Assembly (NCBI GenBank): GCA_016284975.1
Contig: JAEEPV010000357.1
Location: forward strand, 1-6,352
Source: Solobacterium sp.
Lineage (GTDB): Bacteria; Bacillota_I; Bacilli_A; Erysipelotrichales; Erysipelotrichaceae
Length of the DNA stretch: 6,352 bases
Direction of reading: 5' to 3'
Shown here: positions 1 through 4,697 of the stretch, piece by piece
Layout: each line of letters opens with the position of its first letter
Position numbering within the stretch: the first letter of the stretch is position 1
Notes under the pieces: generated by a model
What the model saw: the letters and a program-made list of their open reading frames with translations, nothing else
What the model was told of the DNA's origin: nothing
Databases searched by the model: none
Translations under genes and position numbers: made by a program

Positions 1-393
1 AAGACACGCATTCTTAATAATACGCTGGTTCAGGAGGGCGAAAAAACCGCCGAGAATCCGGAAGCACTGATCAAGCAGCTCAATGAATGCATCGCACAGC
101 TGCAGGAACTGATGACAAAGATCAATCTGACCAACAGTTCGGTCAAAGCGGACGGAAAGACACTGACCGAATGGATCGCTGTGAGGGATACGCTCAAAGT
201 CCGTCTCAGCATTTACCGCGATCTGGTCAACGAGGCAAGTGCCCTCACCTACCGGGCCCGCGGTACGGAAATCAAAATCAAATCCACCGTTAATGTCACA
301 AAGCTTCAGAAAGAAGTTGATGCTATGGCGAAAGAACTTCGTCTGGTCGATAACCGCATCCAGGAAACCAACTGGAAAACCGAACTGAAATAA
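1..393 (+). CDS. DIP1984/septicolysin-like family protein, 3' part
   Basis: The frame is open from the left edge to a TAA at 391-393 and gives the last 130 residues. No start lies in the window, and family members recalled from memory suggest about 20-25 N-terminal residues are missing. The visible part is charged and mostly helical. It has the family landmarks in order: NNTLVQEGEK (fragment residues 6-15), a helical ELMTKINLTNSS stretch (36-47), DGKTLTEWIAVRD (51-63), and the C-terminal pattern ending LVDNRIQETNWKTELK. The ends look like coiled-coil helices, and I see no signal peptide or membrane segment. The biochemical role is not known to me. The name septicolysin seen in databases implies a pore-forming toxin, and nothing in this soluble helical sequence supports that. 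A folded RNA candidate begins about 17 bases after the stop and may be its 3' UTR. The family call is fairly sure; the function is unknown. Confidence 0.85.
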   Translation, partial: KTRILNNTLVQEGEKTAENPEALIKQLNECIAQLQELMTKINLTNSSVKADGKTLTEWIAVRDTLKVRLSIYRDLVNEASALTYRARGTEIKIKSTVNVTKLQKEVDAMAKELRLVDNRIQETNWKTELK

Positions 394-404
394 AACATTC
401 AGAT

Positions 405-580
405 GGTAAGCTGGCGGGGCGGACGCTAACCTCTGGCCCCGTGAGGTATTACGGGGCAACTCGGGTGCTCTGAGCAGGCACAACCCATTACATTTTTGCT
501 CAGACAGCGCACGAACGCATTCTTCATAGCGCATTGTTAATACCGCAGCGTCGACCGTCAGCCGAGGGTGGAGTCGGGGT
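405..580 (+). ncRNA. Candidate structured non-coding RNA with pseudoknots, unassigned family
   Basis: No convincing coding frame exists here, but complementary segments nest in a consistent plus-strand fold. P1 is 410-417 with 555-562 (8 bp, one G-U). P2 is 422-427 with 547-552 (6 bp, perfect). P3 is 436-442 with 451-457 (7 bp, perfect). P4 is 469-476 with 497-504 (8 bp, perfect). P5 is 507-510 with 529-532 (4 bp). A short 3' hairpin is 562-565 with 574-577, sharing base 562 with P1. The P3 loop, GGTATT at 445-450, is exactly complementary to AATACC at 539-544, next to P2, giving a 6-bp pseudoknot. GGGT 463-466 could pair with ACCC 483-486 inside the P4 loop. The G-U in P1 favours the plus strand. 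The transcript would end at the terminator just downstream. I saw no core of RNase P RNA, tmRNA, SRP RNA, glmS ribozyme or TPP, c-di-GMP and cobalamin riboswitches, and no match to 6S RNA as I recall it. Whether it has its own promoter or is cut from the upstream mRNA is unclear. Confidence 0.65.
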
Positions 581-595
581 AATTATAAAAAACAG

Positions 596-642
596 AAATG
601 GGAGTACCGATGACTGACATCGAAGCACTCCCATTTTCTTTT
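596..642. terminator. Bidirectional intrinsic terminator between the RNA candidate and the chrA pair
   Basis: The outer stem is AAATGGGAGT (596-605) with ACTCCCATTT (627-636), 10 bp. The inner stem is CGATG (608-612) with CATCG (618-622) around an ACTGA loop. On the plus strand the run ATTTTCTTTT follows. On the minus strand the sequence after the hairpin is CTGTTTTTTATAATT. Both directions therefore have a U-rich tail. It would end the DIP1984/RNA transcript coming from the left and the chrA transcript coming from the right; the second chrA stop codon is at 641-643, at the edge of the tail. Confidence 0.9.
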
Positions 643-1207
643 AGCCAAGCAGTCCGAGATATCCGGCTGCGATGCCGATAGCTGCCGCCAGCAGAATAAC
701 GACGATCGGATGAACTTTCTTCTTAAATCGAATCAGCAGAGACAATACCACGACCAGAAGTGAGACGCCAAACTGTCCCGGATTGATTTCCAGTCCATCG
801 GGCAGAAATACCGTCTTGACCACCGAGAACAGTGCCGCCCCGATCAGACCGACGACTGCCGGTCGCAGACCAGACATGATTCCTTTGACGATCGTGCTTT
901 CCTGAAAGGCTTCATATCCGCCAGCTAGGATTGAGATGATGATGAAAGAAGGCAGCGTCACACCAAATGTGCAGCACAGTGCGCCAGGCAGACCAGCCGT
1001 TTCCGCACCGACATAGGTGCTGATATTGACCGCGAACACACCCGGTGTGCTTTCACTGACCGCGATGAAGTTTACGATCTCTTCGAGGGTCATCCAGCCA
1101 TGCGCCAGTACCTCCTGACGGATCATCGGCAGCATCGCATAGCCGCCTCCGATCGTAAACAGCCCGATCTTGAAGAACGTAAGAAACAGATCCAGCAGAA
1201 TATTCAT
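641..1207 (-). CDS. chrA: Short-chain ChrA-type chromate transporter subunit (second of pair)
   Basis: This is a 188-residue membrane protein of the CHR family, in the short single-domain class (usual length about 180-200). Short CHR proteins normally come as adjacent pairs that act together in chromate efflux, as with the paired genes of Bacillus subtilis. The sequence starts with a hydrophobic segment holding FTIGGGYAMLP (residues 17-27). The second family motif is AVSESTPGVFAVNISTYVG (49-67). Hydrophobic stretches follow at about 76-95, 107-132, 146-160 and 167-188. The start is set by the ATGA overlap with the upstream partner and a GGGAGG ribosome site (minus strand, 1216-1221) 8 bases before the ATG, so the two are translationally coupled. 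Its second motif reads TPGV where the partner has TPGP, which suggests the two subunits are not interchangeable. Chromate is the family substrate; other oxyanions cannot be excluded. Confidence 0.9.
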   Translation of the reverse strand: MNILLDLFLTFFKIGLFTIGGGYAMLPMIRQEVLAHGWMTLEEIVNFIAVSESTPGVFAVNISTYVGAETAGLPGALCCTFGVTLPSFIIISILAGGYEAFQESTIVKGIMSGLRPAVVGLIGAALFSVVKTVFLPDGLEINPGQFGVSLLVVVLSLLIRFKKKVHPIVVILLAAAIGIAAGYLGLLG

Positions 1208-1758
1208 GACTGTTTCCTCCCGTTTACAAGAAGACCGGTCAGAGCACAGACAAGAATGACTATCAGAATATTTACATCAAAGAACGCTGTGACCACAAAC
1301 GCAAATGCCATCAGAAGATATTCCATCTTCCCTTTCGGACATGCCTTATACATGGATAAAAGACCCTGAAAGATCAGAACCAGTACCGCTGCCCGGATCC
1401 CGACGAAGGCATACTTCACCACAGCCAGTTCTTCAAACTGCCGCAGCACAAAGGAAAGACAGTAAATGATGATGAACGCCGGCAGGATCACACCGCCGGT
1501 AGCGGCGGCAGCTCCGGCCATCCCGGCTGTCTTCTTGCCGACAAAGGTCGCGGTATTTACCGCAATCGGACCCGGCGTGCTTTCCGCGATCGCTATGATA
1601 TCTAGAATATCCTGGTCTTCCAGCCAGTGCTGTTTCGTAACCACTTCTTCCTTAATGAGCGGAATCATCGCATATCCCCCTCCGAAGGTAAACGCACCGA
1701 TTTTGAAGAATGTTACAAACAGCTTCCACACTCTGTTTTCGTTTTCCATTACTGCCAT
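1204..1758 (-). CDS. chrA: Short-chain ChrA-type chromate transporter subunit (first of pair)
   Basis: This 184-residue CHR-family membrane protein is the first gene of the minus-strand pair. The N-terminal segment carries FTFGGGYAMIPLI (residues 23-35), and the second signature is AIAESTPGPIAVNTATFVG (56-74). Hydrophobic stretches lie at about 12-33, 84-104, 114-136 and 146-177. It shares the same plan as the next gene and overlaps it by four bases (ATGA, 1204-1207), so the two probably form one heteromeric exporter. The start shown, 1758, is the longest frame, but it has no Shine-Dalgarno and its first bases are part of a putative -10 box. The ATG at 1749, giving MENENRVWKLF and 181 residues, fits a leaderless transcript and is my preferred true start. 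No metal- or chromate-responsive regulator gene is visible in the window. Confidence 0.9.
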   Translation of the reverse strand: MAVMENENRVWKLFVTFFKIGAFTFGGGYAMIPLIKEEVVTKQHWLEDQDILDIIAIAESTPGPIAVNTATFVGKKTAGMAGAAAATGGVILPAFIIIYCLSFVLRQFEELAVVKYAFVGIRAAVLVLIFQGLLSMYKACPKGKMEYLLMAFAFVVTAFFDVNILIVILVCALTGLLVNGRKQS

Positions 1759-1765
1759 TGTATCA
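1757..1765 (-). promoter_or_regulatory. Extended -10 promoter for the chrA pair, probably leaderless
   Basis: On the minus strand TGATACAAT (1765 down to 1757) matches the extended -10 form TGnTAnnnT, five of six in the hexamer. The ATG at 1749-1747 begins exactly seven bases after the hexamer, where transcription would start. The -35 region is weak: CCTGTT at 1785-1780 for a 17-bp spacer. No ribosome site precedes either ATG. This is inference from sequence only. Confidence 0.6.
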
Positions 1766-1779
1766 CAGAGAAACTGTGA
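1763..1779. promoter_or_regulatory. 17-bp dyad (operator candidate) in the chrA promoter spacer
   Basis: TCACAG-AGAAA-CTGTGA is a perfect 6+6 inverted repeat with a 5-bp centre. It lies directly upstream of the chrA -10 hexamer and fills exactly a 17-bp spacer, a position where a bound dimer would block RNA polymerase. It is also 57 bp upstream of the proB start, so it could affect both directions. The regulator is unknown. Confidence 0.5.
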
Positions 1780-1785
1780 AACAGG

Positions 1786-1797
1786 TGCTCTGGAGCA
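1786..1797. promoter_or_regulatory. Second short dyad in the chrA/proB intergenic region
   Basis: TGCTC-TG-GAGCA is a perfect 5+5 inverted repeat with a 2-bp centre, six bases beyond the first dyad. With only two central bases it is more plausible as a DNA protein-binding site than as an RNA hairpin. It would lie just upstream of the chrA -35 position and about 38 bp before the proB start. Such a short dyad could be chance. Confidence 0.3.
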
Positions 1798-1820
1798 GTT
1801 GTTGTGTTAAGGTTTTGGAA

Positions 1821-1826
1821 AAGGGG
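1821..1826 (+). promoter_or_regulatory. Ribosome binding site that sets the proB start
   Basis: AAGGGG lies 9 bases before the ATG at 1836. It decides between that ATG and an in-frame ATG at 1710, which would add 42 residues that are antisense to chrA and unlike ProB. Confidence 0.75.
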
Positions 1827-1835
1827 TCAACTGCC

Positions 1836-2609
1836 ATGTCTCGAATTGTTGTAAAAGTTGGTACCAGTACACTCTCTCATAAGGGCGGAAGAATGAATAT
1901 CCGCCATGTGGAAAATCTGGTCAAGGTACTGAGTGATCTGAAAAATGCAGGTCACGAGATCATTCTGGTCTCTTCCGGCGCCATCGGTATGGGTATCGGA
2001 AAACTTGGACTGAAAGATCGTCCGGAGGATATGCCCGGGAAACAGGCCGCAGCTGCCGTCGGACAGTGTGAACTGATGTATACCTATGACCGTCTGTTCA
2101 GTGAATACAATCATACGGTTGCTCAGATTCTTCTGACAGGAGATGATCTGGAACGGCTGGATCGGCGCATGAACTTTGAAAACACGCTGTTCCGCCTGCT
2201 GGATTATGGTGCTCTGCCGATCCTGAATGAAAATGATACAATCGCTACCGCTGAAATCTCCGTCGGTGACAACGATACCCTCGGCGCACTCATTGCGGTG
2301 TATGCGGAGGCAGATCTTCTGGTTCTGCTGAGCGATATCGATGGTCTTCTTACCGAAGATCCGCACACCAATCCGGATGCCCGCATTATCCCGGTGGTCG
2401 AAGAGATTGACGAATCGATTCGCAGTCTTGCCGGCGAATCCTATGGAAGACAGGGAACCGGCGGAATGATCACAAAGATCAATGCCGCTGAGATTGCAGT
2501 CAGCCACGGCATCGATATGATCATATCCAACGGTGCCAAACCCGAACTGCTCTATGATATTGCGGAAGGAAAACCGGTCGGAACCCGGTTTGTCGGGAGG
2601 AAATTATGA
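1836..2609 (+). CDS. proB: Glutamate 5-kinase, catalytic domain only
   Basis: ProB phosphorylates glutamate to gamma-glutamyl phosphate with ATP, the first and normally proline-inhibited step of proline synthesis, in the cytosol. The 257 residues form a single amino-acid-kinase domain: KVGTS at 7-11 (phosphate-binding lysine 7), VSSGAIGMG at 45-53, NENDT at 131-135, VGDNDTLGA at 143-151 (the glutamate/Mg region), LLSDIDGL at 164-171 and GTGGMITK at 207-214. The chain stops after this domain. The C-terminal PUA domain of the roughly 367-residue enterobacterial enzyme is absent, as in some other Firmicutes. The start at 1836 is supported by the AAGGGG site and by KVGTS near the N terminus. Its stop overlaps the proA start (ATGA, 2606-2609). 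I could not identify its promoter with confidence. Confidence 0.97.
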   Translation: MSRIVVKVGTSTLSHKGGRMNIRHVENLVKVLSDLKNAGHEIILVSSGAIGMGIGKLGLKDRPEDMPGKQAAAAVGQCELMYTYDRLFSEYNHTVAQILLTGDDLERLDRRMNFENTLFRLLDYGALPILNENDTIATAEISVGDNDTLGALIAVYAEADLLVLLSDIDGLLTEDPHTNPDARIIPVVEEIDESIRSLAGESYGRQGTGGMITKINAAEIAVSHGIDMIISNGAKPELLYDIAEGKPVGTRFVGRKL

Positions 2610-3844
2610 CAACACTGGAAATCATGAAACGCGCAAAGGCAGAAGCACATTCTGCTGTACCGGATGAACAGAAACGCAACGATGCGCTTGAACAGATGGC
2701 AGACGCGCTCATCGAACATACGGACGAGATCCTTGCGGCCAACCGGAAAGACTGTGAGGCTTCAAAGGACAGCCTGAGTTCCGTTATGATGGACCGGCTG
2801 CAGCTCAGCAAAGAACGCATTGAGGGGATGGCCAAAGGTGTTCGGGATGTCGCAAAGCTGCCGGATCCCCTCGGCCGCGTGCTTCACAGCAGAACCCTGC
2901 CCAATGGTCTGGAAGTTCAGCGCATCAGCGTACCGATGGGTGTGATCGCGATTATTTACGAAAGCCGTCCGAATGTAACAAGTGACGCGGCCGCACTGGC
3001 ACTTAAAGCCGGAAGCGCCGTGATCCTGCGCAGCGGCAGAAACGCCTGGGAAAGCGCAAATGCGATCGTAACAGCCATGCAGGAAGGATTGGTGAAAGCA
3101 GGACTGTCCAAAAACCGCATTCAGCTGGTCGAAGACCGGAGTCGGGAGAGTGCGAAAGAGCTGATGCACGGAAATGGTTTTATAGACCTTCTGATTCCAA
3201 GAGGCGGAGCCGGTCTCATCAAAGCGACCGTTGAAGAAGCCACAGTCCCATGTATCGAAACCGGAACCGGCATCTGCCATGTATATGTAGATGAAGATGC
3301 CGATGAAGAGATGGCACTCAATATCATTGAGAATGCCAAGACCAGCCGGCCTTCCGTATGCAATGCCGAAGAAGTACTGCTTGTGCACCGTTCAAAACTC
3401 GCTTCGTTTCTTCCGAAACTGAAAACACGGCTGACCAATCGCAGCCAGCCGGTAGAACTGAGACTCGATGAAGCCTGTGCACAGGTGATCGAAGGAACAC
3501 CTGCCTCGGAAGCGGACTTCGACACCGAATTCCTTGATTATATTCTGGCTGTCAAAGCCCTTGACTGCCTGGAAGAAGCGATCCATCATATCAACACCCA
3601 CGGAACGCATCACAGTGATGCGATCATCACCGCATCGGCTGAACACGCAAAGCAGTTTACGGATCTTATCGACAGCGCCTGCGTCTATGTCAACGCCAGC
3701 ACCCGATTCACTGACGGCGGCGAGTTTGGTCTGGGATGTGAAATGGGTATTTCCACGCAGAAGCTTCACGCCCGCGGTCCGATGGGACTCGAAGAACTCT
3801 GCACTTCAAAATATGTTATTCTCGGAAATGGACAAATCCGTTAG
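2606..3844 (+). CDS. proA: Glutamate-5-semialdehyde dehydrogenase (gamma-glutamyl phosphate reductase)
   Basis: ProA reduces gamma-glutamyl phosphate with NADPH to glutamate-5-semialdehyde, which cyclises to pyrroline-5-carboxylate for ProC. At 412 residues it is full length for the family. Landmarks are LPNGLEVQRISVPMGVIAII (98-117), YESRPNVTSDAAALALKAG (118-136), PRGGAGLI (198-205), IETGTGICHVYVD (217-229), RPSVCNAEE (248-256) with the likely catalytic cysteine 252, and the C-terminal block from YVNASTRFTDGGEFG through STQKLHARGPMGLEEL. The ATG overlaps the proB stop and follows GGGAGG (2595-2600) at 5 bases, so the two are coupled. One oddity is LRSGRNAWESANAI (141-154), where most relatives I recall have LRGG followed by Lys or Ser; this looks like divergence rather than damage. 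The call is secure. Confidence 0.97.
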   Translation: MTTLEIMKRAKAEAHSAVPDEQKRNDALEQMADALIEHTDEILAANRKDCEASKDSLSSVMMDRLQLSKERIEGMAKGVRDVAKLPDPLGRVLHSRTLPNGLEVQRISVPMGVIAIIYESRPNVTSDAAALALKAGSAVILRSGRNAWESANAIVTAMQEGLVKAGLSKNRIQLVEDRSRESAKELMHGNGFIDLLIPRGGAGLIKATVEEATVPCIETGTGICHVYVDEDADEEMALNIIENAKTSRPSVCNAEEVLLVHRSKLASFLPKLKTRLTNRSQPVELRLDEACAQVIEGTPASEADFDTEFLDYILAVKALDCLEEAIHHINTHGTHHSDAIITASAEHAKQFTDLIDSACVYVNASTRFTDGGEFGLGCEMGISTQKLHARGPMGLEELCTSKYVILGNGQIR

Positions 3845-3850
3845 AAGGAG
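3843..3850 (+). promoter_or_regulatory. Strong ribosome binding site of nanE overlapping the proA stop codon
   Basis: AGAAGGAG begins within the proA TAG stop codon (3842-3844) and lies 6 bases before the nanE ATG at 3857. It places nanE in the same transcript with only a 12-base gap and suggests efficient translation. Confidence 0.85.
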
Positions 3851-3856
3851 ATTTAT

Positions 3857-4555
3857 ATGAACACACGTAATGAAGAAATCATGAAACAGATCGAAGGGAA
3901 ACTGATCGTTTCCTGCCAGGCACTTCCAGAAGAACCGCTGCACAGCAGCTTCATCATGGGCCGCATGGCCTATGCGGCATCCCTTGCCGGTGCCGGCGGC
4001 ATCCGGGCCAATACCGTAGAGGATATTACCGAGATCCGCAAGAATGTAGATCTGCCGATCATCGGCATCATCAAGAAAGTCTATGAAGATGCACCGCATG
4101 TCTATATCACACCGACCATGGCAGAAGTCGACGCACTCATGGAATGCGGATGTGAGATCATCGCAATGGACGCAACCTGTCGTACACGGCCGGGCGGAAT
4201 TGAACTGAAGGACTTTTTCAAAGAAGTCCGCGCAAAATATCCCGATCAGCTGTTCATGGCAGACTGTGCCAGCATTGAAGACGGCATGGCCGCTGCGGAA
4301 ATGGGCTTTGATTTTATCGGCACCACTCTTGCCGGCTATACCGAGTACACCAAAGGTGTCAAAGTTCCGCCGTATTCCATGATCAAGCATCTGATCCATC
4401 ATTCCGGCAAACCGGTCATTGCGGAAGGAAACATCTCCACGCCGGATATGCTGAGACACGCGATGGATATGGGCTCCTGGGCAGTCGTTGTCGGTTCTGC
4501 GATCACCCGCCCGCTTGAGATCACCAAAAAGTTCATGGCAGCGCTGGAAGACTGA
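3857..4555 (+). CDS. nanE: N-acetylmannosamine-6-phosphate 2-epimerase
   Basis: NanE interconverts N-acetylmannosamine-6-phosphate and N-acetylglucosamine-6-phosphate in sialic acid and amino-sugar catabolism; it is a cytosolic TIM-barrel enzyme. The 232 residues are the usual length. Barrel-strand signatures run in order: GKLIVSCQA (14-22), [11 protein letters not shown] (47-57), LPIIGIIKK (66-74), [14 protein letters not shown] (101-114), FMADCAS (133-139), [10 protein letters not shown] (153-162), PVIAEGNI (186-193) and [10 protein letters not shown] (210-219). By analogy with characterised NanE, Lys73 and Glu190 are the likely acid/base pair, and Arg50 and Asp105 are also conserved. It is the last gene of the proB-proA unit and is followed by a terminator. 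No nanA, nanK or sialic acid transporter is in the window, so this gene is separated from its pathway partners, or they lie elsewhere. Confidence 0.96.
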   Translation: MNTRNEEIMKQIEGKLIVSCQALPEEPLHSSFIMGRMAYAASLAGAGGIRANTVEDITEIRKNVDLPIIGIIKKVYEDAPHVYITPTMAEVDALMECGCEIIAMDATCRTRPGGIELKDFFKEVRAKYPDQLFMADCASIEDGMAAAEMGFDFIGTTLAGYTEYTKGVKVPPYSMIKHLIHHSGKPVIAEGNISTPDMLRHAMDMGSWAVVVGSAITRPLEITKKFMAALED

Positions 4556-4572
4556 ACAACATGAAACAACCG

Positions 4573-4603
4573 GATATCTTCAGAAACGGAGATATCTTTT
4601 TTT
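4573..4603 (+). terminator. Intrinsic terminator ending the proB-proA-nanE operon
   Basis: GATATCTTC (4573-4581) pairs with GGAGATATC (4588-4596), 9 bp with one G-U, around an AGAAAC loop. Seven T residues follow (4597-4603). It starts 17 bases after the nanE stop codon. Confidence 0.93.
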
Positions 4604-4671
4604 ACGCAGAAAACGATTGAAAAACAGCCGCGTTTCATCTTCCTGTTCTGCGTTCGAATATGATTTTCTGC
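4604..4671. repeat. Three copies of TTCTGC/GCAGAA upstream of the DUF6553-like gene
   Basis: ACGCAGAA (4604-4611) and TTCTGCGT (4646-4653) form a perfect 8-bp inverted repeat. A further TTCTGC at 4666-4671 is a direct repeat of the one at 4646-4651, exactly 20 bp apart, about two helical turns. The last copy sits in the promoter spacer. AACAG (4623-4627) with CTGTT (4643-4647) could extend an RNA hairpin with the outer pair. These may be regulator binding sites, or chance in a short AT-rich stretch. Confidence 0.35.
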
Positions 4672-4689
4672 AAAGCACAATGCTATAAT
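4660..4689 (+). promoter_or_regulatory. Extended -10 promoter of the DUF6553-like gene, leaderless start
   Basis: TGCTATAAT (4681-4689) is a perfect extended -10 with a consensus hexamer TATAAT. ATGATT (4660-4665), 18 bp upstream of the hexamer, is a three-of-six -35. The ATG at 4698 begins 8 bases after the hexamer, so the transcript should start at or one base before the start codon. There is no Shine-Dalgarno sequence. An in-frame TAA at 4686-4688 lies inside the -10 box and excludes any upstream start. Confidence 0.85.
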
Positions 4690-4697
4690 CGTTTGCG

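Noticed and set aside
403..429. Short open frame MVSWRGGR directly after the DIP1984-family gene
   Set aside because: It has only eight codons and no clear ribosome site, and it lies inside the base-paired closing stems of the RNA candidate.
455..490. TPP-riboswitch-like words (CGGGTGC, CTGAG, ACCC) in the RNA region
   Set aside because: The second conserved TPP core (GAACCTGATC and the following AATACCAGCG-type strand) is absent, and no thiamine gene follows.
514..537. Near-direct repeat ACGCATTCTT / GCGCATTGTT
   Set aside because: Only two imperfect copies are present, with no array structure; it is explained as part of the folded RNA and is not a CRISPR or transposon end.
563..580. GAGGGTGG resembling the T-box antiterminator sequence
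   Set aside because: The rest of the T-box core (ACCGCG) is missing, no specifier stem is evident, and no plus-strand amino-acid gene lies downstream of the terminator.
1710..1835. In-frame upstream extension of proB from ATG 1710
   Set aside because: It overlaps chrA on the opposite strand, has no ribosome site and adds sequence unlike ProB. The ATG at 1836 has AAGGGG and places KVGTS correctly.
1827..2507. Long minus-strand open frame opposite proB
   Set aside because: It is an antisense shadow of a strongly conserved gene, and its translation is rich in Cys, His and Gln with no recognisable domain.
2762..3388. Minus-strand open frame opposite proA
   Set aside because: The plus strand is unmistakable ProA; the reverse frame has no ribosome site or domain.
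3806..4459. Minus-strand open frame opposite nanE
   Set aside because: It is a shadow of nanE; the translation has no family likeness and crosses the proA-nanE junction.
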